Source: JAAYAY01 sp964429355
GTDB lineage: Bacteria; Planctomycetota; Planctomycetia; Pirellulales; Thermoguttaceae
Length of the DNA: 36,349 nt
NCBI GenBank assembly: GCA_964429355.1
Contig: CAYSCH010000047.1
Location: forward strand, 1-36,349
Direction of reading: 5' to 3'
Positions 1-7,766 of the stretch are shown here, one piece after another; position 1 is the stretch's first letter, and the number at the start of each line of letters is the position of its first letter. The translations under genes were made by a program, and so were the position numbers. The notes below the pieces were generated by a model that was given only the letters and a program-made list of their open reading frames with translations, was not told the DNA's origin and searched no databases.

Positions 1-50
1 TGCTGCTGGTGCCGGCGACGATGACCGGGAAGTGGATTGCAGCGACGTAA
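1..50 (+). CDS. C-terminal end of an unidentified protein (partial)
   Basis: A reading frame that is open from the left edge ends at TAA 48-50 and gives LLVPATMTGKWIAAT. Fourteen bases after the stop begins a GC-rich hairpin (64-97), as expected for the 3' end of a gene. The piece is too short to assign to a family, and the call rests on the frame plus the hairpin. Confidence 0.35.
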   Translation, partial: LLVPATMTGKWIAAT

Positions 51-63
51 GGTGTTGAACGAA

Positions 64-97
64 ACCACCCCGGCCAAGACTCGCCTGACCGGGGTGG
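64..97. terminator. Hairpin between convergent genes, probable bidirectional terminator
   Basis: The arms CCACCCCGG (65-73) and CCGGGGTGG (89-97) pair perfectly around a 15-base loop. Read on the minus strand, the stem is followed by the T-rich TTTCGTTC. The hairpin lies between a + strand stop at 50 and a minus-strand stop at 131, so it could end both transcripts. There is no clean U tract on the + side. Confidence 0.5.
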
Positions 98-130
98 GAG
101 TGAGATACTCTGCGGAAGGATAGGGGCCGG

Positions 131-352
131 CTACGGTTGCTTCTCAGGGGACGGCAGCGGCCCGATGGATCGCCGCTGGACGCGTACGGCGTTCGGAGCG
201 GAGAGGTGGATCCACTCGGCAACCAGCTTGCGGAGTTGACGATCCATTTTAAGGGAAAATCGTCTGAATGCACGGCTTTCGCAATCGAGCGGAAAGTCGC
301 TGGGGCGGAGACTGGAATTGTATTGTACGACCGCGGTATTGGGTTTTTCCAT
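131..352 (-). CDS. Small hypothetical basic protein (73 aa)
   Basis: I do not recognise the family. The protein is basic and probably cytoplasmic, with no signal peptide or membrane segment. Its middle part, RFSLKMDRQLRKLVAEWIHL, looks like an amphipathic helical segment, and codon choice in this frame resembles that of the real genes nearby. I chose the ATG at 352 over upstream codons because the sequence before it is Arg- and Cys-rich and not protein-like. A G-rich stretch (GGGGGTG) 4 bases upstream is a weak ribosome site. The gene points toward the hairpin at 64-97, which fits as its terminator. A longer overlapping + strand frame at 137-715 has poorer composition and is judged non-coding. 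The main doubt is whether this short frame is real. Confidence 0.4.
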   Translation of the reverse strand: MEKPNTAVVQYNSSLRPSDFPLDCESRAFRRFSLKMDRQLRKLVAEWIHLSAPNAVRVQRRSIGPLPSPEKQP

Positions 353-818
353 GATGCACCCCCGTGTGTTGGAGGACGCCTCTCCTCGATCCGTAGGCTT
401 TCTCTTCCTGCAGTCTATTCGTTTTCCACAAACGCGTCTTGCAGAAAATCCATTTCGGTGCAAACGTTTCTCTTCGTCTGTCAGCGTCCCATGCTATCTC
501 TTGGATGCGCGACCATCCCTGTCCGTTTCGTCAAAGCGTCCAAACTCCGACCCAAAAAGCGAAAATCCATTGATTACGAGACTGCTGTCACTCGACGCAG
601 TCGTGCAAACCGCGCGGCCAGTCGTTCAGAGCGGCCGGTAGAAATGGCGAGAACGCCCTGTTTTCCAGGAGACGCTGTTCATTTCTTCCGGCAGCCCTGG
701 GAAAACCGTCCGTGAGCACTCGCAATCTGTACGTAGGACAATTACGGAATGTTTGGGTTCACACTCCTCCAACAGGGGAGACGGTAAACGGTTTCAATAC
801 CACGATGAAAACAGAAGA
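353..818. other. Intergenic region without a supported gene
   Basis: Overlapping frames are open on both strands, but none has a convincing start, ribosome site or recognisable protein. It would hold the promoter of the small minus-strand gene, yet I see no clear -35/-10 pair. Confidence 0.4.
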
Positions 819-853
819 CCCGGCCGGAATCCATAAGCCGGATTCCCGCCGGG
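819..853 (-). terminator. Intrinsic-type terminator of the EF-hand gene
   Basis: Two 14-base arms (819-832 and 840-853) pair with one mismatch around a 7-base loop. On the minus strand the stem is followed by TCTTCTGTTTTC. It lies 46 bases beyond the stop codon of the minus-strand EF-hand gene, the usual place for a terminator. On the + strand no T tract follows. Confidence 0.6.
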
Positions 854-898
854 CCTTGTAATCTCCTACACGATCGACCGATCCTGCGCCTTCGGGAG

Positions 899-2443
899 TC
901 AGTTGGCGGACTTTCTCTCATCCGGTTTCTTGGGCTCAGGCTGCTTCGTGTCTCCTTCTTCGTGAGCCGCTTGCTTGGCCTGGTCCGGCTCCTTGGGGCC
1001 AATCTTCCGGGGATCACCCTTCGCCCGGCTGTTATGCGGCTCCCGTGCCTTGCCCATGTGACCCGAGTCAGGACGATCCGATCGGCGGAAGTCTTGCTCC
1101 ATCCGCGGGCCACCCCGGTCCGCACCTCGGCCGAAATCGCGACCTTCACGATCGGTCTTGTCGCGTCCCATTTCCGGGCTACGCCCCGGCCCACGGTGCG
1201 ACATCATCGGACCGCGGAACCCGGGAGCCTTGGGACGCCAGTCACGATTCGGACCGAAGGCGTCTCCCATGCCTCGCCCCATCTCCGGGCCACGCCCCGG
1301 ACCACCTTGCGACATCATCGGACCGCCGAACCCGGGAGCCTTGGGACGCCAGTCGCACTTCGGACCAAAGGCGTCTCGCATGCCTCGACCCATTTCCGGA
1401 CCACGCCCCGGACCGCGCTGCGACATCATCGGACCGCCGAACCCGCGAGCCTTGGGGCACCAGTCACACCTCGGACCCATGGCGTCTCGCATGCCTCGGC
1501 CCATATCGGGACCACGCCCCGGGCCACGGTGCCCCATCATCGGGCCGCGGGAGTGGTGAGCCATCCCGGCTCGGCCAAACCTCGGACCACCGGCCCACTG
1601 CATGCCAGGGCCCATCTGCCGTCCGAATCCATGGCCATGATGGCCCATCATGGAAGAACGAGCCTTGAAAGTGTCTCTTCCGGGACCAAAACCAGCGCTG
1701 CGACCGAAGGGCGACGGCCCGAATCGGGCATGCCCCATGGCTGGACCTCGCCAGCCGTGTGCAGCCAGCCGCATCTTCATCGCGGCGATCATCGCCTCAC
1801 GGCCTCCTTTGCGGTCGCCCGTGCGCCCCTCGTCGTCGCCCATCCTCCCGGATTTCTCTTGCCTGGGACCAATCGATTCTTCCCGGTCCATCTTGCCATC
1901 TTCGCGATCGTTCTTGTCGAACCCCGCCAGGAATCCTTGACCATTCGGTCCGGCCGAACGGCCCAGGCCCGGGCGTGGTGCGCCACGGTCTTCCCGACCA
2001 AAACCGGAACGATCCATTTCTAGTCTGTGGCCGTGGCCCTCTCGGTCTGCCCTGTCGATCTCACGAGACAATTGTCGGTCCCCATTGGGGCTAGGTTCGC
2101 CCCGTCGGCTGCCCGACCGGCCACGGCGTTCATCCGGCGTCTGCTTGTCCTGATCGTCATGCCTCGATCGGCCCGGCTGCATCCCGCGCATGGCCGCCGC
2201 AACTTCATCCTGGGTGAGGGCCTTGTCGCCATCGCGATCGGCCTGATTCAGCATTGCCTTGACGTGTTCTGGGGCCCCGTCGGGAATCTCGTCCAAGGCA
2301 ATCTTCCCGTCGCGGTCGGCATCCAGCCTTTCAAAGAAGTTCGCTGGGCTCGGAGGGCCTCGGCGCTCTTCCTGGGCCACGCCGACCCTCGCTCCCAGCA
2401 CCAGGACCAGGGTCCCGGCAAAGAGTGTCATCCAGATTCGCAT
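899..2443 (-). CDS. Exported EF-hand protein with Gly/Met/Arg-rich tandem repeats
   Basis: A probable calcium-binding exported protein of 514 aa whose target is unknown. Residues 1-23 form a Sec signal peptide (LFAGTLVLVLGARVGVA core). Two EF-hand loops follow: DADRDGKIALDE (41-52, canonical) and DRDGDKALTQDE (69-80, Lys in place of the usual Gly at position 6). The rest is low complexity: an Arg/Asp/Gly-rich segment, then 37-residue repeats of the form GPMMSQRGPGRGPEMGRGM...DWRPKAPGFG, then a charged Lys/Pro/Glu tail. The ATG at 2443 has the strong ribosome site AAAGGAGAG seven bases upstream. Planctomycetes carry many exported EF-hand proteins, so the family is familiar even though the repeat body is not. 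Function beyond Ca2+ binding is not inferable. Confidence 0.85.
   Translation of the reverse strand: MRIWMTLFAGTLVLVLGARVGVAQEERRGPPSPANFFERLDADRDGKIALDEIPDGAPEHVKAMLNQADRDGDKALTQDEVAAAMRGMQPGRSRHDDQDKQTPDERRGRSGSRRGEPSPNGDRQLSREIDRADREGHGHRLEMDRSGFGREDRGAPRPGLGRSAGPNGQGFLAGFDKNDREDGKMDREESIGPRQEKSGRMGDDEGRTGDRKGGREAMIAAMKMRLAAHGWRGPAMGHARFGPSPFGRSAGFGPGRDTFKARSSMMGHHGHGFGRQMGPGMQWAGGPRFGRAGMAHHSRGPMMGHRGPGRGPDMGRGMRDAMGPRCDWCPKARGFGGPMMSQRGPGRGPEMGRGMRDAFGPKCDWRPKAPGFGGPMMSQGGPGRGPEMGRGMGDAFGPNRDWRPKAPGFRGPMMSHRGPGRSPEMGRDKTDREGRDFGRGADRGGPRMEQDFRRSDRPDSGHMGKAREPHNSRAKGDPRKIGPKEPDQAKQAAHEEGDTKQPEPKKPDERKSAN
1150..1560 (-). repeat. 111-bp direct repeats inside the EF-hand gene
   Basis: The + strand word gacatcatcggaccgc recurs near 1200, 1311 and 1422, giving a period of 111 bp, or 37 codons. 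About three full copies and a diverged fourth encode GPMM...PGFG units. Because the period is a multiple of three, copy number can change without breaking the frame. Confidence 0.85.
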
Positions 2444-2731
2444 AGCTCTCTCCTTTCAAGTGTCGTGCGTGGGACTTCGGCGTGTCTCTTCTGGTAAACC
2501 ACGGAAAGTGAGTTGGGTTTCGCCCTTTTCTGCTTGGATTCGCTCGTCTCACGCAGCCTTGCGTTCCCCCGGATCCTGGAGGAGGCCCGCTCGAGACGGC
2601 AAAGTGATTCGCGACCTTTAGCAGGTTGAAGGCCAACCGGACCTGCGCCATCTGACCGACTTTCCTGCCGGTCCCCGGGCGGCGAAGTGGTCCGCCGTGT
2701 CTAAAGATACGCGTCATTTTCGCCTGATTGC

Positions 2732-2741
2732 NNNNNNNNNN
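2732..2741. other. Run of ten Ns (scaffold gap)
   Basis: Ten consecutive Ns mark a scaffolding join of unknown true length. Linkage between the EF-hand gene and the flgM/fur side depends on the assembly. Confidence 0.98.
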
Positions 2742-3372
2742 GAATCCGCCGATTTCCAGCGTCCCCTCCAGCCAACTCCTGCGGCTCGTCTGTGCCGAAG
2801 AATAGCCACTCTTTCATCTCGCCATCTGGCCGTGAAGCGAGCCGTTACGGTAATAACCGGCTGGCAACCGGGTTTCTACGGGTCGATCTTGCCTGGCTTA
2901 CGGCTTCTTCCTATAATCCGCACCAAGAAAACAAAGAACCACTGTCACTGGACACGCGTACCACAGAGCATGGGCGAGGGTTGGAAACGGCAGGAAACAA
3001 GGGTCTGCCCGAACAATCGCCTGAAGAAAGGGAAATGCGTCTTGGCGGTTTTTCCGTCCGCAGCGATAATGAATGGCGAGAGGGCACGGGACTGGTTGCG
3101 TGCGGGCGACAAGGTCGTGTGAAAACGACACGTGTGGTCTAATCGCAGCAACTGAGCGTGGCCGTTGAACTGACCCTGGTCGTTGGCGGAGGGCGATTCG
3201 TCAAAGCTGTTATAGGACTTGCTATGGCACGATTCGGTTCGAACGGGCTATGCAAGAATTTGATGTGGTGGAAGTTGCTCGACGGTCGAAGACTCGTGTG
3301 TGACGAGAGTTCTCTCGTGATTCCGTAGCCTCCATCAGCGGCAACCGAAGCCAACGACGCAGCAACGTGAGA

Positions 3373-3378
3373 TATACT
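3373..3378 (+). promoter_or_regulatory. Possible -10 element upstream of flgM
   Basis: TATACT lies in GAGATATACTTAGG, about 55 bases before the flgM start. A very similar word, GAGACATATACTTGCGG, lies at 7638-7654 before the giant membrane-protein gene. No convincing -35 is visible at either place. Confidence 0.3.
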
Positions 3379-3432
3379 TAGGAGGATACGCCGCAACTCC
3401 TTTTCCAGCGGCGTCCGTTTGGGAGTTATCAG

Positions 3433-3711
3433 ATGCAAATCTACGGTCCGTCCCATCTGCACGGAGCCCAGCCCATCAGTTCCCCGCACTCTTCCCGGAT
3501 AACCAACCGGCAGTCGGTGAGCGAAACAAGTTCGATTCAGGACGAGCTCCAGCTCTCCGATGCCGGACAGCTCGTCGACAAGGTCCGCGACTTGCCCGAG
3601 ATCCGCCAGGATCGTGTCGATCAGATCAAGGCACAGATCGCCAATGGCAACTACGAAACCGAAGAGAAGCTGAACATAGCCGTGGGCCGGCTTCTCGACG
3701 AGATCGGCTAG
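3433..3711 (+). CDS. flgM: FlgM-type anti-sigma-28 factor
   Basis: A small cytoplasmic protein of 92 aa that should bind and hold the flagellar sigma factor FliA (sigma28) until the hook-basal body is finished, then be exported through the flagellar channel. The first ~45 residues are polar and probably disordered, as in the family. The C-terminal half carries the conserved FlgM region with VDKVRDLPEIRQDRVDQIK and then ANGNYETEEKLNIA, ending RLLDEIG. The length is typical. GGGAG lies 8 bases before the ATG. fur starts within 90 bases on the same strand, but no flagellar structural gene is in the window, so the partner operon lies elsewhere. Identification from the C-terminal motif is firm. 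Confidence 0.9.
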   Translation: MQIYGPSHLHGAQPISSPHSSRITNRQSVSETSSIQDELQLSDAGQLVDKVRDLPEIRQDRVDQIKAQIANGNYETEEKLNIAVGRLLDEIG

Positions 3712-3799
3712 CGTCCAGTTGCAGCGGAGACTCGGACACCCGTCCGAGTCCTCCCGGGACAGCCGCGCCGACAAAACCTCTTCCCAGCCGCCGTTTGCC

Positions 3800-4288
3800 A
3801 TGTCGCGTGACTACTCTCTCCGCACGATCGAACCGACCCAGCCCCCCGTGGATCGGTTCGTGCAATTCCTCAAGTCGCGCGGCAAACGGATCACCCACCA
3901 GCGCCGGATCATCGTCGAGCAGGTCTTCAGCCATCACGACCACTTCGACGCCGACGAGTTGATGGACCATCTTCAGCAACTGATCGCCGAACGCAAGGTG
4001 AGCCGGCCGACGGTCTATCGCACCCTCGGCGAATTGACCGAAGCGGGTTTGATCCGCAAGATGACCCTCGGGGGACGCAGCGGCTACGAACGTGAGTACG
4101 GCTACCCCAGTCACGATCACCTCCACTGCGAGGTCTGCAACAAGCTGATCGAGTTCCACAGCGACGAGATCGAGCGCCTCCGCGATGCCGTCGCCCGGCA
4201 GCACGACTTCGACGTCTATAGCCACCGGCTCTTTGTCACCGGCCTCTGCCGCGACTGCCGCAAGCGAAGGCAGCAGGTCCCCGATTAA
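3800..4288 (+). CDS. Fur-family transcriptional regulator
   Basis: A metal-dependent DNA-binding repressor of 162 aa, acting in the cytoplasm, normally as a dimer controlling iron, zinc or peroxide genes. The N-terminal winged helix includes SRGKRITHQRRIIVEQVF and the recognition helix region SRPTVYRTLGELTEAGLI. The C-terminal part has the His-rich SHDHLHCEVC (residues 104-113) and two CxxC pairs, C110/C113 and C150/C153, which form the structural zinc site in this family. The frame is also open upstream to a TTG at 3719, but that stretch is not Fur-like, so I chose the ATG at 3800. No clear Shine-Dalgarno precedes it, so it may be translated along with flgM. Whether it is Fur, Zur or PerR cannot be told from sequence alone. 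Confidence 0.88.
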   Translation: MSRDYSLRTIEPTQPPVDRFVQFLKSRGKRITHQRRIIVEQVFSHHDHFDADELMDHLQQLIAERKVSRPTVYRTLGELTEAGLIRKMTLGGRSGYEREYGYPSHDHLHCEVCNKLIEFHSDEIERLRDAVARQHDFDVYSHRLFVTGLCRDCRKRRQQVPD

Positions 4289-4774
4289 CGGCCGGCACGC
4301 TTCTCTCCTCTCCTTCGCCCCCTCGGCGGCAATGTCCATCAGGCAATTCGGAGTGGCAACCGGTCGCCACTCCCTTCGAGCCCGCCAATTCGGACACTCG
4401 CTACGTATTCGGCCGTCTTTCGACAATCCTTCCGCCTTCAGTGCCCTCGCGATCGTTGTGGAGGCCAGGGGTTTGATCCGCAGCGAAAGCACGAATTGTT
4501 CGCGCCCGATGACCAATCGGGATCCTGCTCGTCTCTCTCAAAGGCTCGCCTGACCTGCTCCAAAAGTGGGGTAGCCCCGCTTCGGACCTCGCCGTACCCT
4601 GCGTCCGATCTTTCTCGGAAGGCCCAGCCTTCTGAGCTTCGGGGCGACCAACGAGAGCCGGGTCTTACCGGCGTGCTGGCGCTCTGTCAGATCGTAGTAT
4701 CCATGCAAACGCCAAAGAACGTCGCCAAGGATGGTACTTTGCGATACGAGCTGGTCAGCACGGAGGTTCGGAGC
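4289..4774. other. Intergenic region without a supported gene
   Basis: Frames crossing this stretch lack starts and recognisable protein. The GGAGG ribosome site of the next gene (4762-4766) lies at the right end. Confidence 0.4.
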
Positions 4775-5773
4775 ATGCGTCGTCAATTTCCATCCGCTAT
4801 CTTGTCATGGATTCTCGCGATTTTCGTCTGTGGCTGCAGTGCCGAACAGGCCAAACAGGCCTTCGACAGGCTGGCCCGGCAAACCGACAGCAACCAGCCG
4901 CAGCCGACGGCCACAAAACCACCGGCCATCTCCCCCCTCCCGCCAGCCTCAGAAACGGATCGGCCGGTCACCATCGCCACCTTCAACATCCAGGTGTTCG
5001 GCACTTCCAAGCTGGCCAAGCCCGAGATCATGGACGTGCTCGCCAGGGTAGTACGGCGCTTTGACCTCGTGGCGATTCAGGAAGTCCGTTCAACGGACCA
5101 GACCGTCGTACCCCAATTCGTGCAACTCATCAATAGCCAGGGAGCCCAGTACTCCTTTGTGATCGGGCCGCGGCTGGGACGCACCTCAAGCAAGGAGCAG
5201 TACGTCTTCATCTACGACACGGCTCGAATCGCCGTCGATCCGAACACGGTCTACACCGTCAACGACCCGGCGGACTATCTACACCGCGAACCGCTGGTGG
5301 CCCATTTCCAGGCCCGCTGCGCCGGTGGCAGCACGCCCTTCACCTTCAAACTCGTCAATATCCACACCGATCCCGACGAGACAGACATCGAACTGGACGC
5401 CCTCGACGACGTCTTCCTGGCCGTCCAGCACGATGGCAGCGGCGAAGACGACGTCATCCTCCTGGGCGACCTGAACGCAGACGAGTACCACCTTGGCCAA
5501 CTCGGCCAGATTCCTGGCATCGCCTGGGTCGTCACCGGCACAACCACCAACACCCGCCGCATTCATGCTTACGACAACGTCGTTTTCCAATCTGGTACAA
5601 CCGCCGAATATACTGGCCGCTGGGGTGTCCTGGATCTGCAGGCCGAGTACGGCCTGACTCTCGATCAGGCCCTGGAGGTCTCGGATCATCTCCCCGTCTG
5701 GGCAGAATTCTCGCCCTCCGAAACGCCCGCAGTCGGCCCCGTCGCGACTCGTCCCGTGGCACAACCTCAGTAA
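4775..5773 (+). CDS. Secreted DNase I-like endonuclease (lipoprotein)
   Basis: A protein of 332 aa in the endonuclease/exonuclease/phosphatase superfamily, and unusually close in pattern to animal DNase I. A signal peptide with a lipobox-like VCGC (Cys21) suggests attachment to a membrane, followed by a Pro/Gln-rich linker to about residue 62. Matches to DNase I are TIATFNIQVFG, IQEVRS (E103, catalytic), EQYVFIY, NIHTDPDETDIELDALDDVF (H197, catalytic), LLGDLNAD (D232/N234), HAYDNVVF (D267) and SDHLPVWAEF (D304/H305, catalytic). The full set of residues for metal-dependent phosphodiester cleavage appears present. The likely substrate is DNA outside the cytoplasm, as a nutrient or for clearance, but another phosphodiester substrate is possible. 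The ATG at 4775 follows GGAGG with an 8-base spacer. Confidence 0.88.
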   Translation: MRRQFPSAILSWILAIFVCGCSAEQAKQAFDRLARQTDSNQPQPTATKPPAISPLPPASETDRPVTIATFNIQVFGTSKLAKPEIMDVLARVVRRFDLVAIQEVRSTDQTVVPQFVQLINSQGAQYSFVIGPRLGRTSSKEQYVFIYDTARIAVDPNTVYTVNDPADYLHREPLVAHFQARCAGGSTPFTFKLVNIHTDPDETDIELDALDDVFLAVQHDGSGEDDVILLGDLNADEYHLGQLGQIPGIAWVVTGTTTNTRRIHAYDNVVFQSGTTAEYTGRWGVLDLQAEYGLTLDQALEVSDHLPVWAEFSPSETPAVGPVATRPVAQPQ

Positions 5774-6369
5774 ACCAGCAGTCGTAGGGATCACCTATTG
5801 CCTCACCGGGCTTGCGACGTCGTTTGGCCGCAGTGACTATCGGCCCGCGTACCGAACCGCCAGCCCCCGTTCCACATCCTCCAAGTACCTGCCAACAAAC
5901 GCTCCGACGGCTCTGGGGGGCTGTGGTACCGGTCGCCACGTGGCTTCCCAGGGCGAGCTGGATCCGTCCGCGAACGGGGCGGACGGTTCACGGATCCGGG
6001 TTGCCGTGGGCCAGAGCTCCAGTTCATTGCTTAATGAACTGGAGCTCTCGATTTTCACACAAGTGTCTCCTTGCCTGAAGCACGTTTTTGATTCCGCGTG
6101 GCTGGCGGCAGCTTGAATGGTGGGGGAGGAACAGGCCCATCGACCAGAACCGCCTTGAAGAGGCCGTTCGTGTTGCGTCGGCCGATGGACGCGTTAAGAC
6201 CTCTCCGAAAATTCTCCCCTGTGAGGGGCCGATTCGAGGTGTGATATCTTGATTTCTGAAAGCGGCATCGAACGATTCAATTGTCGCACTCTTTAGATAC
6301 CTTCACCCCAATCCGACGTCACCCGGTGAAGCCGGACCGTTTCGTTTCCGACCGCGCTGCTCTGCGACA
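5774..6369. other. Intergenic region with a perfect palindrome
   Basis: No supported gene. The only clear structure is the 16-bp-arm hairpin at 6013-6048. From 6253 the frame of the next gene is already open but does not look like protein until about 6370. Confidence 0.4.
6013..6048. terminator. Perfect 16-bp inverted repeat, possible terminator
   Basis: The arms AGAGCTCCAGTTCATT (6013-6028) and AATGAACTGGAGCTCT (6033-6048) pair without mismatch around the loop GCTT. On the + strand CGATTTTC follows. It lies 240 bases beyond the DNase-like gene, which is far for its own terminator, so a mobile palindrome or a regulatory site is also possible. Confidence 0.5.
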
Positions 6370-6462
6370 TATGCAGCCGAGCACGAGGGCACGACTCTGA
6401 CGGTTCTGGGGACATCGGGCGACGACACCTTCGAGTTCGATCCGGCTGCCTCGAAGACGGTC

Positions 6463-7341
6463 GTGATCAACGGCATCAAGTACCACTTTGCCGAAGAGGA
6501 AGTCGTGTCGATTTCGTTCGACGGAGGCGAAGGCAATGACCTCGTCACGTTGACCGACACGGCCGGCGACGAATCGCTCACCACTGAACCCGGCCATGCA
6601 ACGTTCACGAACGGCGACGGCCAGTTCGAACTGGATGCCTCCAATTTCGAGGTTCTGTACGCTTACGGAAGCCGGGGCGGCCACGACACGGCCCTCATGA
6701 CCGGTTCTCCAAAGGACGACAAATTCAAGGCGGAGGCCGAACTTGATTATGCCAAGATGTACGGTACGGAACTCTATCATCGGGTGAAGTTCTTCGACAC
6801 GATTGAAGCCTACTCGCAAGGCGGGAACGATCTTGCCCGCCTGTTCGGCTCTTCGGGAGACGACGAGTTTTCGGGCCAGATGAATGCCAGCGTTCTTCAC
6901 AGCAACAACCTCGTAGTGGCCGTCCACGAGTTCTCGCGGCTGGTCGTTGCGGCGGAGACGGGCGGAAACGACGTTGCCATCCTGAACTCGTCGGACATCA
7001 AAGATGAGCTCCACGCCAAGCCTCACAAGGCGGAGCTGTTCGACCAGGCGACGAACGGGGATGTCTACCGAATCACCGCTCGACGTTTTGCGGAGTACTT
7101 TTCCGAAGGCACCGAGAACGGTGGCGACAAGGCAAAACTCTGGGACACGGTCGGCGATGACTTGCTGGAGGCGGGGGACAACTGGGCCCGGTTGTCGACC
7201 CACGGAGACTCGTCGGAACTACTTTACCACGTCCTGGCCTACGACATGGTCAAGGCAAACGGGATTCAGGGGGGCACCAACAAGCAAGCGGTGGATGATT
7301 CCTGCAACATACTGCTGCTTTTTGAAGGGGATTGGCAGTAA
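6463..7341 (+). CDS. Acidic GDD-repeat exoprotein, 5' end missing or degraded
   Basis: A C-terminal fragment of an acidic surface or secreted repeat protein of the sort common in planctomycetes. The repeats, about 60 residues each, carry GDDxF-type turns (GSSGDDEFSGQ, DTVGDDLLEAGD) followed by aromatic residues and GGNDLA or GGNDVA steps. They resemble, but do not match, RTX calcium-binding repeats. Convincing protein continues upstream to about 6370 (TLTVLGTSGDDTFEFD), yet between the in-frame stop at 6250 and 6463 there is no ATG, GTG or TTG. The GTG at 6463 is therefore a nominal start inside a repeat and lacks a ribosome site. No signal peptide is seen. It may be a truncated pseudogene, or the upstream part may have been lost by frameshift. 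Confidence 0.6.
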   Translation: MINGIKYHFAEEEVVSISFDGGEGNDLVTLTDTAGDESLTTEPGHATFTNGDGQFELDASNFEVLYAYGSRGGHDTALMTGSPKDDKFKAEAELDYAKMYGTELYHRVKFFDTIEAYSQGGNDLARLFGSSGDDEFSGQMNASVLHSNNLVVAVHEFSRLVVAAETGGNDVAILNSSDIKDELHAKPHKAELFDQATNGDVYRITARRFAEYFSEGTENGGDKAKLWDTVGDDLLEAGDNWARLSTHGDSSELLYHVLAYDMVKANGIQGGTNKQAVDDSCNILLLFEGDWQ

Positions 7342-7766
7342 GCGGTCTATCGTCGCTGCCGCCCACAAGGAGGTGGGTGGCAGCATCTGAATTCCTCCAG
7401 GAATCAACCAGGCTCGTCTATGAGACTGCGCTGATCCTGAAAGAGTCGAGTTGAATCTGGCTCGATTTCACTCAAGACGATCGCCTCTGACGGTTTGCGC
7501 ATCCGGGCGTGGGCCGGCACAATCCGACATTTCTTGTCGCAAAAAGTCACCCTGGATGGTTTCTGTGGGGGGGGGGACCGTGTGGCTTCCGTTATATCCC
7601 TTGACTAAACGTGCCTAGGGGATTGAGCCCCCTGGTCGAGACATATACTTGCGGGATAACCTGGGAGTGCCGCGGACCAGGCAGCGCCGACACGGAGCCG
7701 CCGCCGAGGAAGCCGCGCGACGCGTTTGATACCCCGATCGCCATGCACAAGTGGGAGGGCTGAGTG
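7342..7766. other. Intergenic region with hairpin and G tract
   Basis: No gene is supported. It contains a hairpin at 7356-7383 (11-bp arms with one G-T pair), a run of ten Gs at 7567-7576 that is prone to sequencing error, and a possible -10 TATACT at 7644-7649 about 118 bases before the next gene. Confidence 0.4.
7356..7383 (+). terminator. Hairpin after the GDD-repeat gene, possible terminator
   Basis: CTGCCGCCCAC (7356-7366) pairs with GTGGGTGGCAG (7373-7383), with one G-T pair and a six-base loop, 14 bases past the stop. No T tract follows, so intrinsic termination is uncertain. Confidence 0.4.

Larger units (their letters stand above)
2444..3432. other. Gene-poor region containing the scaffold gap
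   Basis: No supported gene. It includes ten Ns (2732-2741). Frames running through or beside the Ns look like random translation, and none has a ribosome site. The right end, 3365-3432, contains the probable flgM promoter and leader. Confidence 0.5.

Noticed and set aside
137..715. Plus-strand frame of 192 codons
   Set aside because: Composition is Arg/Ser-rich without domain or ribosome site, and it overlaps a more protein-like minus-strand frame.
962..2023. Long plus-strand frame over the EF-hand gene
   Set aside because: It is the antisense shadow of the 111-bp repeats, and the minus-strand protein has a signal peptide and EF-hands.
2697..3122. Frame running through the N gap
   Set aside because: It contains unknown residues, and the sequence on either side is not protein-like.
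3139..3801. Minus-strand frame of 220 codons over flgM
   Set aside because: It lies antisense to a firmly identified FlgM and has no recognisable domain.
6463..7341. RTX toxin-type calcium repeats
   Set aside because: The GDD turns recur at about 60 residues, not the nine-residue GGxGxDxUx spacing of RTX.
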